NCBI RefSeq assembly: GCF_019649055.1
Contig: NW_026570248.1
Location: forward strand, 1,240,001 to 1,304,000
Reading direction: 5' to 3'
DNA length: 64,000 nucleotides
Source: Paramacrobiotus metropolitanus
Taxonomy: Eukaryota; Tardigrada; Eutardigrada; Parachela; Macrobiotidae
How positions within the stretch are numbered: the stretch's first letter is position 1; each line of letters begins with the position of its first letter. The notes beneath the pieces were generated by a model. The model was not told the origin of the DNA. It was given only the letters and a program-made list of their open reading frames with translations, and did not search any database. The position numbers were made by a program, and so were the translations under genes. This document shows, piece after piece, positions 1-11,679 of the stretch.

Positions 1-949
1 AAATGTCATTATCCCACGATAAAGGATTTTGCTTACGCGGAAAAGATCGAGTTCGTTTTTGGGGGCCAGCCCATGTTGGACTATAAGTAAGGCTAGCTAC
101 GTTCACTGTTGGGCATCCCTGCTCTACTCCACGGTCTTCCGTGATTTCGCAGTCTACAACAATTTCTCTGTGGGAAACAAAATTATGTTTGTTTGGTTTG
201 AGCATAGTAGTACGTACTTCCCTTTGCTCTTCGCATTTTGAAAATATGTTTTCAGGGCGGAATCCTGGGATCCTTCATCGCAGCCTCACAAACTTTTACA
301 TCGCGAGCAAGGTTTTTTGCGGATCAAACCAGGCACTAACCAGATTGCTTTTGTTTTGGCTCATAACTTCGGTGCGTTTCCGTGTATATTTCTCCTGGTT
401 TGTAGATTAATTGAATATATGCATTTAATTGCGCTTTCATATCCGCCGGTTTGTGGTTTTATACTGTAGCTTTGGATTGATTATTGTATGTGTACTTCGA
501 GCTAGATCAACTTGTCAGCAGTTTCCGTTGTTTGTAACTTATAGTTGTCAATATTGTTTGTATATTTTTCTAGGAGTGTCCGAAACACTGGAAGGGACTT
601 GCATGAAAAATCAGCTGGTTGTGGAGACGACTGGGATCAGCCGGATGTCCTTTGCAGCGGAACCAGCTGTCGTGCGAGTAAGTCGTAAAAAGATTTATTC
701 GTCGTTTTTAATTATTGCAGTTAGGGCGTTGTGTTTTTGTTTTGAAGTTGCCGTAAGTTGACAACAACACTGAGTTGCATTGCTTGTGTCCTTATACAGA
801 CTCGCCGAACTTATAAATATGATCCAGAAAAGGAAGAACTGGAGCACATTATGGAAATGGAAACAAAGAAGACGCCTCTGACTGAGCATCTCCGCATCAA
901 ATACAAGCGTGCCACCCATACAAGTTCGGACGATGCATTAAAGCATTAA
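1..949 (+). CDS. Nitrobindin/THAP4-type heme-binding beta-barrel protein, 3' part
   Basis: The C-terminal part of a gene cut by the left edge. Four exons read in one frame: 1-86, 256-371, 574-677 and 800-949 (TAA), with GT-AG introns at phases 2, 1 and 0. The product matches the nitrobindin-like domain (THAP4 C-terminus, DUF1794): a HREQGFLRIKPGTNQ block, then AFVLAHNFG, GISRMSFAAEP, and a final PLTEHLRIKYKR strand. In this family the beta-barrel binds ferric heme and isomerises peroxynitrite to nitrate. The N-terminal GxWxGxG-type strand lies outside the window, so it cannot be seen whether a THAP zinc finger is fused upstream, as in vertebrate THAP4. The gene is convergent with AASS, with 526 nt between the stop codons. 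Family assignment is firm; the exact function is inferred. Confidence 0.85.
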
Positions 950-1193
950 ATCTGAATTACGAGACATTTCTGTCTGACAAAGTACAAACTGTTTACTCTG
1001 TGGAAGATTTGTTCCGACAGGTTTCATCATGCACAGTCTCTCAATTGTTCCTTGCTTTCTTTTCCCAACTTATTCGGTGTTGTATAACATCAAATTTGCC
1101 TTTAGTTTTTGTATTCGTAAACGAACTTTAGTAAGTAGTGGCCAGTCGAGAGTTAATGCACGCCACGGTTGAATTATTTTATAACGAAAAATT

Positions 1194-1199
1194 AATAAA
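1194..1199 (+). terminator. Candidate poly(A) signal of the nitrobindin gene
   Basis: AATAAA lies about 245 nt after the nitrobindin stop in an AT-rich stretch. On the opposite strand AATAAA (TTTATT at 1331-1336) lies about 140 nt after the AASS stop. The interval 950-1475 between the two convergent genes holds no other coding signal. Confidence 0.4.
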
Positions 1200-1475
1200 T
1201 TTAATAAAAAACGAAATACGAAGTTTCTGAAAAATTTAATACGAAGTATCTATATTTCGGGTACAGTACTAGTATTGCAGTCTATGGTTGAGATTCTGAG
1301 AACGAATGAATATCTTCGATTGTTAACAAAATTTATTCTTTTCTTCATTTCCCGCTTTCAGGAAATCAAATCGAAATTCACCGGATTGAGCAGCGAATAT
1401 GAACCACAGGCAATTACAAAAACACGGATCACTCTTAATGTTAAAAATTCAAAACACGGCACACTGTTGTAACTC

Positions 1476-4400
1476 TTAATTATTAGAATCAGATCTTCGC
1501 GAGTGCTGGATTGCTTTGATGCCTTCTTGCTCCAGCCGTTTCAAGACGGGTCGGTAGATGTCTTTTGAAATCGGAACAACCATACCTCTTCGTTGGATCT
1601 CTTTGTCCAACAGCATCTTTGTACCGATGGCTGCGGGAAATCCTACGGTTTTCGCCATCGCCGTATATCCATTCTGTTCGCCGTAAACGACTAATGTGAT
1701 TTCTCGCATTTCCTAAAACACAAAAACTTCTGTCCTCATGATATCTCGATGAAATTTATGTAAAGTATTAAAGGAATTTCTAGCGCCGGATGGGAGTGTG
1801 GATGTTGGTTTAACTCGACACACCTTGCTGTTGTTTGGCCAGAGTATTCCGATATCATGCCGCAATATCACCATGTCCCGTTCATTTTTGCCATAGGACA
1901 AACGATCCTTTAAGTAGTGAGCCAAGGTATCCAATGGAGTGTTCCTCTTTTCAACTTCCGTATCGTCAAAAAGGCCTAGCTGAGCCATGGCTTCCACTCT
2001 TTGAGGAGAACCCGCTTTGTCAACTACTGCTCTTTTTAGATTCTCCACTAACGCGTCTGAATTCTGACTGGCCAGCGTAGCTATCAGTTGCCTCTATAAT
2101 TCGTTGTAAATTTAAAAATTAAATTAGAAGCAAGTGACTAACAAAGTCCTACCCATGTCAAAGAAGGCCCGTCGGGATGAAGCGCGGGATGCGGCGTCGT
2201 TTGCAAGAGGCCGGTTCTGATCAGTCCAATCAAACAGTCAGCATAGCCTTTGTATCTCAAAGTTCCTCTCATACAAGTTTCGGCTCCTTCGATTCCGTAT
2301 TCTTGAAGATAATGAAGTGAATCCCGGTTCGAATAACCTTCTAAATTAAAACCGGGGAGGAAATCAAAGGATTTGGCGCTTTCCATCAATGGTATACCGC
2401 CCGGCGGAATTTCCTTGACCTTTACAACAGAAAATAATGGAATTTAACTGATGATGTATGACACCGCAAGATTATCATACGGTAACTCGCATACGGTGAC
2501 TCTACTTAATATGTTTAATTAATGGGTAACATCTATCATAATATTACTAAACTAACTAAACTAAACTAAACTAAGGTTTAGTAATATTATGCATCTATAT
2601 AACAAATCCATGCAAGGGATTTAATTAAATGAAAGAAAAAACGGCCAGCATGTGAACAAACTGACGTTAACATATTTCGCATGCACAAAACTTATTACAC
2701 ATGGCACTTTAAATCATCTGACAATTTCAGTGAACAAGTTCTGTGTTCCATAAGTCGCAGAGGTGGTTTTCCTGATATGGAGTTAAGCCACTTATCGCAT
2801 ATACTGTGCTCTAATATACCTGATTGCTTTCAATATATCTTGCACCGTTGAGAGCTGCCAAGAAAACACTGGCCGGATTCCAGCTGAACTTGTATCGCAA
2901 AGGATTAGTAGCAAACTCTGGGGCGGGCAGACCACCACAAAAAGACCGAAAAGATGTGACCTAAATAAAAGAGGAGACATATACGGTAACCAGTTTTCGG
3001 TTTTCATAGATAATGCTTTCTAACCTTTCCTCCTAGTTCTTTCACTTCATCAAAACATTCCATCGCTAACAAATGGTCAATACCGGGGTCAAGACCCATT
3101 TCGTTCAGTATGGTCACTTCTGCATCCGCTGCTCTAAAATTTATAAATGTTGTTTGATATTAAGCGATGATAATAATGTCTTTGTGGGTATGCATAACCG
3201 GAGGGTCAGATTTACCTTTTAGAAATGTGTTCACCAGCTGGTTGTTTGGTTAATGAGCTGCTATAACTGGCCGTAACCATATTCACTTTATGATTTATAC
3301 ATAGCTCGGCAACTTTGGGATGTAATGAATAAGGCAAAAGGCTGACCACAACGTCGTAATCCGGAATCATTTTATTCAGCTGATCTGGATTACGGTGAAC
3401 ATCCAAATGCACAGCATCGGTATTCTTATACTTCTGAGCCAACTGGTCAGCTTCGTCTTTCAGGGCCGAGGCTAATGGTAAAAACAACAGTGAAAATGTA
3501 AGCCCACACCAAAAGAACTTTCAGGGAAACGTCACATTTAAAGTTCGGTCGTACCAACAGTAATTACCACATTGCCATCGCGGGAAAGATAGTCTACTAC
3601 AGGCGGCGCAACATATCCAGCTCCTAAGATAAGAACTTTCTTTGATCCTGCAGCCACATCCATGTTGGTTTTCGCGTGAGACCGCTTTTTGTGTTGCCGC
3701 AATTCTTCAATATACTCGAAATTGGGCGTCAGGCGGCCATTGGAAGCGATAACAGCCTGCAAATAAAATCAAACCACAATAACATCACGATCGTAGGACG
3801 GCATAATTATCTATATTTGTATGCATCACGCAGGTTCAAAACCGAAAGTGCAGTATCCTGCTAATAAATTCGTACATACGTTTTTGACGACGGGACCGGA
3901 GTCATATGTTCCGAACTCCTGCTGCGCGTCTGATTTCAACTGTACAGAAAAACAATTTGTGATTTGCCAAGCGTCCTGTCATTTGGACACAATTCATTTG
4001 AAACGCTACATCAGCTGTATGTACATCTAAACTAGACTAGTTTCGAAATACGAACTCGTACGTGAGCCGGCACACTGAGCCGGTGAGCCCTGACAATTAG
4101 TGAGTTCTGATTTGTTGAATTATGGTGACATTAGCATAGTACTTTCACATGTTAGCCCTAAACCTTTCCCAATATTATTACGATTAGAAGAATATGTTGC
4201 TGCTAACGCTTTGCCTATAGCTGATCAATGAATTTCCCATCTTACCATATCAGGAATGTATGGTAAAAGTAATTCTCCAAAAAAGTCTGTTGCTTCCCTA
4301 GGAAGTTGAGCCGGCATGTTATCAATCGAGCAAACAAGCACTCCAGGCCCAGCGAAACTGTAATCAGACCAACATCTCAACGCTGCGATAAAGTTCAAAT

Positions 4401-6719
4401 GATAAAGCGGCGCGATTAATGTCTGAAGATAAAAGACTAGTAGGATAAAAGCCGGTTATTACCTTTCGGTATTGGTATGTTGATTAGCATCGTACAAACA
4501 AAATGGTTTATCAATCGTTGTACATTCCGTCATGAACTCTATGGAACCACCCGGGTCTGCACTTATGTCACAAATAGCCAACAGTCTATGAGGAAGCTGT
4601 GGACATCCAACACTTGTAGGTAACCTTAGAAATCAGAACAATTTTTTAAAACCATAACTAAACGGTAAAAAACAGAATTACCGGTTACAGAATTATTTTA
4701 TCTTACCACGGCTGATTTGCGGGTTGCAGGAGTTCCTTTGCATCTGGTATCGTAATTAGTCTAGGGGCGTTGGGAGCCCAATAAATGCCGTTGATAATGC
4801 AAGATGCGTATGGCGCAATCTGCAAGATGAAACATTAAGGACAGAAACTAATAACCATGCCTCAAGCAAGATTTCCGGTGCCAACCGAAAACCCTGAAAA
4901 TCTAAAAGCGATAAAACGATTTACTGTCACAGTGTCACCCATACTTTTTGAGCGAATGTAGAAGAGTAGCGTTGAGGATAATTCGCAAATTCTTCCGGAT
5001 CGAAAGGACCACCATCCTTTCGAACATAGTGATCATCGCGACTTACGACACATCCATAAACTTTGTTCATGGCTAGAAAAAAGTTACTCAATTCAGTCGT
5101 CCGTCTACAGTTTTTGCAGGATGGTCTACATGTAATGATGAGAGGGAATACCACGACAAACCTCCATGAGCTGCCACCTTAGGAAGATCAGCCGGTTCAA
5201 CATATTCGTGAGGCAACTCCTGAAACATCTCTTGAGCCCCCTGCGAAACGTTGCCCGAGCCGGTGAAAATAAAGGTAAGAGGTCCGATGGATTTCGGCAT
5301 GAGGTCGATACTGATTTCATAACCGGCGTCACGGAAGGCTTGCTTGGCCATCGAGCTGCTTCGATAGTTATGGGCTGGACCGATATACTGTACAAGTCAT
5401 CATAAAATTATTAAATATTACTTGGACTTTAAAACTCACTAAAAAATCTTGGCTGCAGTTCTTATTAAAAGTTGTTGCTCACCATGAATGGAGTATGGTG
5501 TCCGAGAGCGAGTAAACGAATCCCCATCCCATGCAAAACTGCAACAAACTACAGTCGTAGCCGTAACGTTGCCCTTAATAATAATTTTATACAAAAAAAA
5601 TGCATAGTGCATATACTTCGTGTTCTTTAAGTTTTATTGCTTGTCCAAGCAGATCGTTTGAAAAACAGTCAATCACAAATGTTTTACCCTGCAGCACCTG
5701 CAAACTTCGTCTTCGGAGACAGTCTCGCCTACACAAAACTGAATTAAATTTTTGTATTTAAGTACGCTTTTGCAAGCATTACTCGATATTGTACTGGCAT
5801 TTTATCAATAATTCATTGTACATACTGTTAATCATTCCAGCCACGCCGGCCCATTTCCCGAAAGCGACCACGCGTTGACCGTCTTTATCCACCATCTTTT
5901 CGTAGTCAATCAGCCGGATATTCTTCTCCAAGCAAGCATCCAGAAGAGGCATATTGGCTTCTTGGGCTTTAATAGTATGCGAGAAAAAGCAATACGTTTT
6001 GCCGGGTAAGACCAATTCCGACGGGGGCTTCTTGATTCCAATAATAAGGCTAGCGTCACTGATGTCTTCTTGCACAATCGCCCCGGCAGCAGAATATGAC
6101 TGCAATGCAACCGAAAACGATGATAGCCCTACATCCACTTGTAGTGGTAGTAATTAGTTATGGCCAAAAAATCAAATGATGCATTAAAAAATCCACAGGT
6201 GAGGAGGATAGCTGATGGTGGATTCCTCGGGGATACCGGCATATGTAGAGGCTCTGGACCAGGCATACGTCATATGCTTAATTAAACTGAACGATTACTC
6301 ACATTTTACATACGCAAAAAAAGCGGCATCTTTGCTAATTTTTATTATCATAAAAATATTTATTCCACTGGCCATTAGAAAAATATCGAGTAGCCACACC
6401 TTCATAGGATAAGCCCGTCGATTGGAAGGTTGAACCAAGACCTTCGCGCCCTTGCGAACTAGTTTTCGCACATGCTGAGGAGCAAGAGGCGCTCGTCTGC
6501 AAATTAAAATTATTATTGTTCCTGCCGACGTGATCATTAGGGTCAGACTACGAAAATTAATAATGTCCTGGATCACCTTTCCCAAATGGACTGATCTTCC
6601 CTTCGAATGGCCATAACCCTGTTCTTCGGCACGGTAATCTTCGTCCGAAAACATGTTTGGGACGTTGCAGAATGTGACCGGAGGTGAACTGGCCATAAAA
6701 GCACCCTCCGGATTAACAT
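1476..6719 (-). CDS. AASS: Alpha-aminoadipic semialdehyde synthase (LKR/SDH), complete
   Basis: Bifunctional mitochondrial enzyme for the first two steps of lysine breakdown: lysine plus 2-oxoglutarate to saccharopine (LKR), then saccharopine to glutamate and aminoadipate semialdehyde (SDH). Seventeen exons (minus strand): 6719-6577, 6496-6400, 6099-5826, 5538-5483, 5387-5162, 5072-4945, 4819-4707, 4624-4463, 4357-4246, 3939-3880, 3756-3555, 3471-3216, 3133-3025, 2960-2820, 2419-2153, 2093-1824, 1712-1476. All phases agree and give 950 residues, against 926 in human. The first ATG gives an Arg/Ser-rich, acid-free N-terminus ([17 protein letters not shown]), a good mitochondrial presequence. 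LKR landmarks are [33 protein letters not shown] and [14 protein letters not shown]. The SDH half has the Rossmann motif [33 protein letters not shown] and GTLRYKGY. No broken frame or missing block was seen. Confidence 0.96.
2537..2591. repeat. Short inverted repeat with CTAAA-type spacer in AASS intron 14
   Basis: A perfect 16-nt inverted repeat (arms around CATAATATTACTAAAC) flanks a short (CTAAA)n run inside the 400-nt AASS intron. It would form an AT-rich hairpin in the transcript. No function is evident. Confidence 0.6.
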
Positions 6720-8340
6720 GTTGATGAAGATTGTTGAAATATCGTAACGCAACTATGCGTACTTCGTACCGGTCAACACCGCGAACAGCAAATTATAGAC
6801 AAAGCAATATCACGCAGATTCACAAACTTAGAATAATTGCATAACTAGCACGTCCACACGCTTTTTCGGAAAAAGCATCCAGAAAAATGCCGGAGTCTGA
6901 GCAGGAATCACTATCACAAAGGTTCTGGTGGGAGTAAGCAGCGAGTACTGTAGCTGATGTACTGCTACAGACAGACTACTGGTATTCAAATCTGCAGGCT
7001 CACGCGTTCATAGGCGTTGCGTGTCACCTTTAGGAGATAGGCGAAAATAATAATGCCTAATCAAGAAACATCGTTTCAAATTAAAAATTCTGATATCAAT
7101 TGAATTATAATAATTTGTTGCACAGGCGACAAATTTCGCCTTCCGGTGACGCTACCAAGTTCAAGGCCAGCGTGCAAGTGCAACGCTGAAATTTTGTCCA
7201 CCATGTGACATAACCCAGCGCGCACACGGCATTGCGAACTTGAAACACATTCTTTGGTCGACCAGTTTGATGTTTCTAAGAAAAGGATCATAAATATAGA
7301 ACGCAAGAACTATACGTTCCGATTATATGGTTTTTCTATCCGCAGACAGATACCAGCCCAAGAAGTTATAATTATCAATACAAGCACCACGAACGGAACT
7401 GCGGGGACGCATAATGAGTCGTTTTCTTGGCTTCGGGCAAGAGTCCATTCTGGCACTGACATTGAACTGTTGCGTAATGATCGATATCAGGATACGCGCA
7501 GTCTCGTTACAAGCGGATACCATTACCGGTCTTTTCTGCCGTAATACTGAGACCATAAGAACAGCTAACAGAATTCACTGCAAGAGCGGTTTTAGGTGGG
7601 TACAAGGCCATGTTAAAGCGTTCCTAACTCCCTACCTTTGCTGTTTTAACTACCTTCCGACCCTGTACTTTGCATTGAGTTTACTGTTTACTTGCCGTTG
7701 ATTGGTCACGCCTAACCGGCTTCTGCCTTCTCTCATAAATGGTGAAATGAAAATCATAAACATACCCGACAACTCGGAAATCTGTTCTCATAGAGTGCTG
7801 AAATCTACCGAAAGCTGCTGTGGATCCTTGTGTAAAGTGTATTAGTATTACTAATTTAATCTACGGTCGATACTCCGACGTTTCACCGGTGTCCAGTATG
7901 TTGACTGGTCTGGGTCACTTATAATATGGCCTAAAATCTCACGCAATGTCCATTCGACAGTTGTAATCACGTCATAATAACCAGAGATCTAGTAAGTACT
8001 AGTACATATGGTGAAAATACCGGCTGCCGAAACTTGAATAACTGCCAGTGTTTCGAAATATTATTATTCTTATCTTATAAGTGTAATTGGGTAAAATAAG
8101 CAATATTCCAACCCTACTGAATAGTACTCCAGAATCCCCGAAGTTCTCCAAAAGGAATGCAACATCGGAAGAAAATACATTGCTAATCAAATACATTTCG
8201 TTACAGAGTAGCAGGCTAGCAGCATATATTTCTTGTGGATAACTTTGATTATACAGATGATAGGTACTATGGTAGTACAGATCAGACTTTGCCCATCTTT
8301 TGGGTGAGGTGAAATTTTCCCCATTTTTCCCATCCCATCT
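6720..8340. other. Intergenic/upstream region of AASS, no supported gene
   Basis: This stretch contains the presumed AASS promoter. Open frames of up to about 115 codons occur on both strands but show no family similarity, no consistent splice partners and no codon bias. I see no convincing coding, RNA or mobile feature. Confidence 0.5.
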
Positions 8341-8790
8341 CATCTTTTAGGTGAAAATGAGGATGAGATGGGAAAGAGCCGCAGATGAGGTGAGATGGGC
8401 TGGGATTGTTGAAAGATGGGATGGGACCAAGAAACAAATAAAAACAGGAAAAGTTGATATTTTAACCGGTTTTTCAGGCTTGGAGCACGTAAAAATTCAC
8501 CATACGAGCTCCAAAAACAGAAAATTTTCCGCGCTCCGCGCGGATTTTATCAATAAGTGAGCATATTTTCCTACAAAACCAAATTTTTTTTCGCTGGTGG
8601 CTCTGTCGTATGCGGAAACCCTGCAAAATTAGCTTTGTTCAGCCTCTAAAAAATGGGGGTGGAGATGAGATCGCAAAGGTGAGATGGGCTGAAAATTTGT
8701 GTAGCCGGGAGTGGGCTGGGGTGGGAATTAGACGGTGGAGATGGAGGTGAGATGAAAGTGGAAAAAGCGAAAATGGGCAAAGTCTGGTAC
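8281..8790. repeat. Dispersed GATGGG/GGTGAGATG-rich repeat tract
   Basis: Two clusters (8281-8430 and 8640-8760) share the words GAGATGGG, GGTGAGATG and GGGCTG. The first has an inverted pair (CCCATCTCATC / GATGAGATGGG) around 8330-8372. The intervening segment has the palindromic GCGCTCCGCGCGGA. It looks like remnants of one repetitive element with strong purine bias on the plus strand. No coding potential is seen. Confidence 0.5.
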
Positions 8791-8987
8791 AGATAGAGTC
8801 CAGACGCAATGGTGCAAGAAAGAAATTTTACGTTATTCCAGATTCCCTTAGAAAGTAAGCTGCTCTGTAGTCCGAAATGTTGGCAGTTAGCAGTAGCACA
8901 CACCTTCGTCCCCAATCCCATGATACCAGATTAAAAAATTCAAAATCCAGAGATGCAAGAAACAGCAAGTGAAAAACAAATTTACGG

Positions 8988-10001
8988 TTATCCGGTTCGC
9001 TTTACGATATGTGCTCCGGAGTCTGAGTAGAACGGTTCACTGATTTCTCCAATATTCAAACCAAAAGCCGTGTCCTCGAAAGCCTGCACAGAAAATCATT
9101 CTGGTATTTACTACAACGCTTTTCATGCAGGCTCTTGCTTACTTTTTGCATCTGACCCCGCCCGAATTCGCCCAGGTCGCCACCTTTTTGGGCCGAGCTG
9201 CAGTCGCTGAACTTGCGCGCCAGCTCGGCAAAATCCGATCCATTTTGGATTTGTGCAAGATAACCTAAGGAGTTATTATTAAAGATATTAAGAAGTACGC
9301 TTTAAACCTAGCAGCAGTATTATAGTATAGTATCGCAGCAGTATCGAGCATAGCAGTATTGTGATTTTTTGCATTGTAAGGGTTCACGCTTAATTTTCTA
9401 AAACAAGCTTAGCTAACAATCATGTGAAATATATATCAGCAGATAATTATAAGAAAGGCATGGTCCCTCTTCCCAAGCATTCAAACATTCATAAAAAGTT
9501 TTTACTCTAATAGATAAATGAAAAGTCCAAAGTTAACTGTTAACAGCAGAATAAAGCATACCTCGCACAATCTGAAGAGCTTCTTCCTTGCTCCTGGTGA
9601 TATTACTTTCACGCCATGACGAAGGCCTTCGCGATTCTCGATGCTTCACCAAAATATGCGACGCTCGCACCTTGTTCGGCACTGCATTACCACCATCGCC
9701 AGAACCGCGGCTTGTGGTACCTGGAGGAGGTTCCCAGCGACTTTCGTTAGTAGTTGCGTTGAAATAGTAAGGTTTACCTGCGAAGCGAATACAAACACTA
9801 ATGACCAGCAAATCTGCGACCATTACACAAAATCTTGCTACGTATGGTGTTAAATATATGCAAAAGCACATGAGCAAGCACAGAAAATCTACGACTGCCA
9901 GAGTAAGGCAGGAGTACTTATACCAAATTAGTATTACAAAATGCCGTACCTGTGGATCGGCTCACACTTTTAACCCATCCATGCGGCAGCTGCTCTTCCA
10001 T
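8988..10001 (-). CDS. PIN1: Peptidyl-prolyl cis/trans isomerase PIN1, complete
   Basis: Phospho-Ser/Thr-Pro-directed prolyl isomerase acting mainly in the nucleus on cell-cycle and transcription proteins. Four exons (minus): 10001-9950, 9777-9562, 9264-9143, 9083-8988, phases 1, 1 and 0, giving 161 residues (human 163). The N-terminal WW domain has both tryptophans (LPHGWVK, W9; SRWEPP, W32). A Gly-rich linker leads to a parvulin domain with the family's active-site residues: RASHILVKH, the phosphate-binding RRPSSWRE, the catalytic-Cys segment [14 protein letters not shown], and a C-terminal [12 protein letters not shown]. Nothing is missing, so an active enzyme is expected. Confidence 0.95.
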
Positions 10002-10280
10002 ATTTCCAACTTCCCTGCTACCTTCCGCTTTATAGATTTTACAATCAAAACTATCCGAAATAGAGGCTCAGCGCAAAACTAAAATTTTATATTTATTACG
10101 AGTTAATTAACATTGAAATACGAGTAACAAGTCAAAGTGACGCTCTAAGATATCTTGCCCTCTATCTCTAACCATAAGTCGCTCTTGTACAGTAAGTACT
10201 TATCAGTTCCGTGTTTTGATGTTTGATTCAGCTCAAACAAGCCCGCGGTGGTGGTGCGGCAGCGGTTTGTTTTTCGAGCA

Positions 10281-10921
10281 CGCGTTCTTCCCTCGTATGG
10301 GAACAACGCCCTCATTGGCTGTGATAATTTAACATCACAACCAATGAAAATTGTGAAATACCGGATTACACGGCTCGATTATACTAAAATATTTAGTAGC
10401 GCCTAATTAGTAGCACCTAACCTCATATCGCGTTGCTATTAAAAAATTTAGTAGCACCTAGATATACTGCACTGCAATAAAATATTACTAGCACCTATTT
10501 AGTAGCACCTAGACATGACCTACATCGCATTACTATAAAATATCAGAACACCAAATTAGTAGCACCTAGACATAACTTACACGTGGCTAGAAATAACCTA
10601 GAAATATTTGTAGCACCTAATCAGTAGCACCTACATATATTGCACGTGCATTGCAATTTGCAATAAAATATTAATAGCGTCTAATTAGTAGCACCTAGAC
10701 GAAATTCGCATTGCAAACGCGAATTTATTAAACTATTTAGTAGCACCTAATTGGTAGCGTCTAGACGGTAATGTGATGGTTGCAAACGCGAATTCATTAA
10801 AGTATTTAGTAGCACCTAATTAGTAGCGCCTAGACGGTAGTGTAATGAGCCCATTTCGCAATTTCTATTGGTTGTGATCACAGCCAATGAACGCATTGTT
10901 CCCATACGAGGGAAGAACGCG
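10281..10921. mobile_element. Foldback-type non-autonomous element with internal TAGTAGCACCTA array
   Basis: The ends are inverted copies of each other over about 75-80 nt (10281-10360 against 10842-10921). Both outer ends read inward as CGCGTTCTTCCCTCGTATGG, and both arms contain a nested ATTGGCTGTGAT...ATCACAACCAAT hairpin. Between them the motif TAGTAGCACCTA or a close variant is repeated at least twelve times (10392-10845), often as back-to-back pairs and often followed by GACG-type spacers. There is no ORF for a transposase. This fits a foldback/MITE-like element mobilised in trans. Target-site duplications could not be fixed. Confidence 0.7.
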
Positions 10922-10999
10922 TTTATTGTAGCGCCTCCAAGGTCGGGTGCGCGTGCCGTTATGAGCACACTCGTTGTGGCTAGATGGATAAACCTTCGG

Positions 11000-11075
11000 G
11001 TTTTGAAAGATAGTCTACATCGAGCGCGGTTTGGACTTAGATGGGTGACCACTCTGAGTTCAGGCTGCGAGTGCA
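11000..11075 (+). repeat. 5S rRNA-like segment, possible SINE3-type Pol III element
   Basis: The block GCGCGGTTTGGACTTAGATG followed by GGTGACC resembles the internal control region (box C) of invertebrate 5S rRNA, with only a few differences. The preceding GAAAGATAG...CATCGAG is a weaker match to the box A/IE part. The 5' half of 5S rRNA is not recognisable, so this is not a functional 5S gene. SINE3 elements use a 5S-derived promoter, and the non-coding sequence continuing to about 11340 would be the body of such an element. The comparison is from memory of 5S sequences. Confidence 0.4.
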
Positions 11076-11616
11076 CGGCCCGCAAGGCCTGTGTGCGAAG
11101 TGCTTGGCTGAGGCAGCAATACCACCAAGGAGACGGGCACGGGAGATGGAGGATCACAATACCACCCTGGCTACTCAGTAACGGCTTGGACTGAAAGGCC
11201 TGTGATGTCCGCAGCACCAATCGTGCCAAATGGAAGTAGACAGGGAGATCAGTCGAAGCAGAGGATTGGCGCCTTCCCTAGAGATGTGCTTGCTGTCTAC
11301 CTGTTTAGAATTCTCTTAGTCTGGTTCTGTTGAACGTCTTGCTCTGCCCGAGCCGGTTAGCGCCGATGCGCGTTAAAATAAAGCTGGCGCTCGCGTTTGC
11401 GAGCTGCTGCATACGATCTGTCTTTGGCAGTGTTATAGCCTCCATTGTAACTCTGCGTGAATGAATTACCGTACTTTGCACAGAATGTTCTGTCTGTCAC
11501 CTGATTAATGCATTGCTGAACATGTAAACCGAGCCGTTTTCGAAACAACTAGCCGAATAAAGCAATAGCAAAGTACGGCTGTGTTTTTTTGCCGTTGGTT
11601 GCCGTTGCTTTACCGT

Positions 11617-11674
11617 ACAACCGCGTGAAATCCATTACTACGGTGGCACCGTAGTATGGATTTTACGCGGTTGT
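11617..11674. repeat. Near-perfect 27-bp-stem hairpin
   Basis: Arms starting ACAACCGCGTGAAATCCAT pair almost perfectly with the complementary copy ending ACGCGGTTGT around a 4-nt loop. The copies differ by one substitution and one extra T. It lies in intergenic DNA. Confidence 0.75.
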
Positions 11675-11679
11675 GTTAG

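Noticed and set aside
10816-11229. Overlapping ORFs of 108 and 137 codons in the repeat region
   Set aside because: They run through an inverted repeat arm and a 5S-like segment and differ in composition from host genes.
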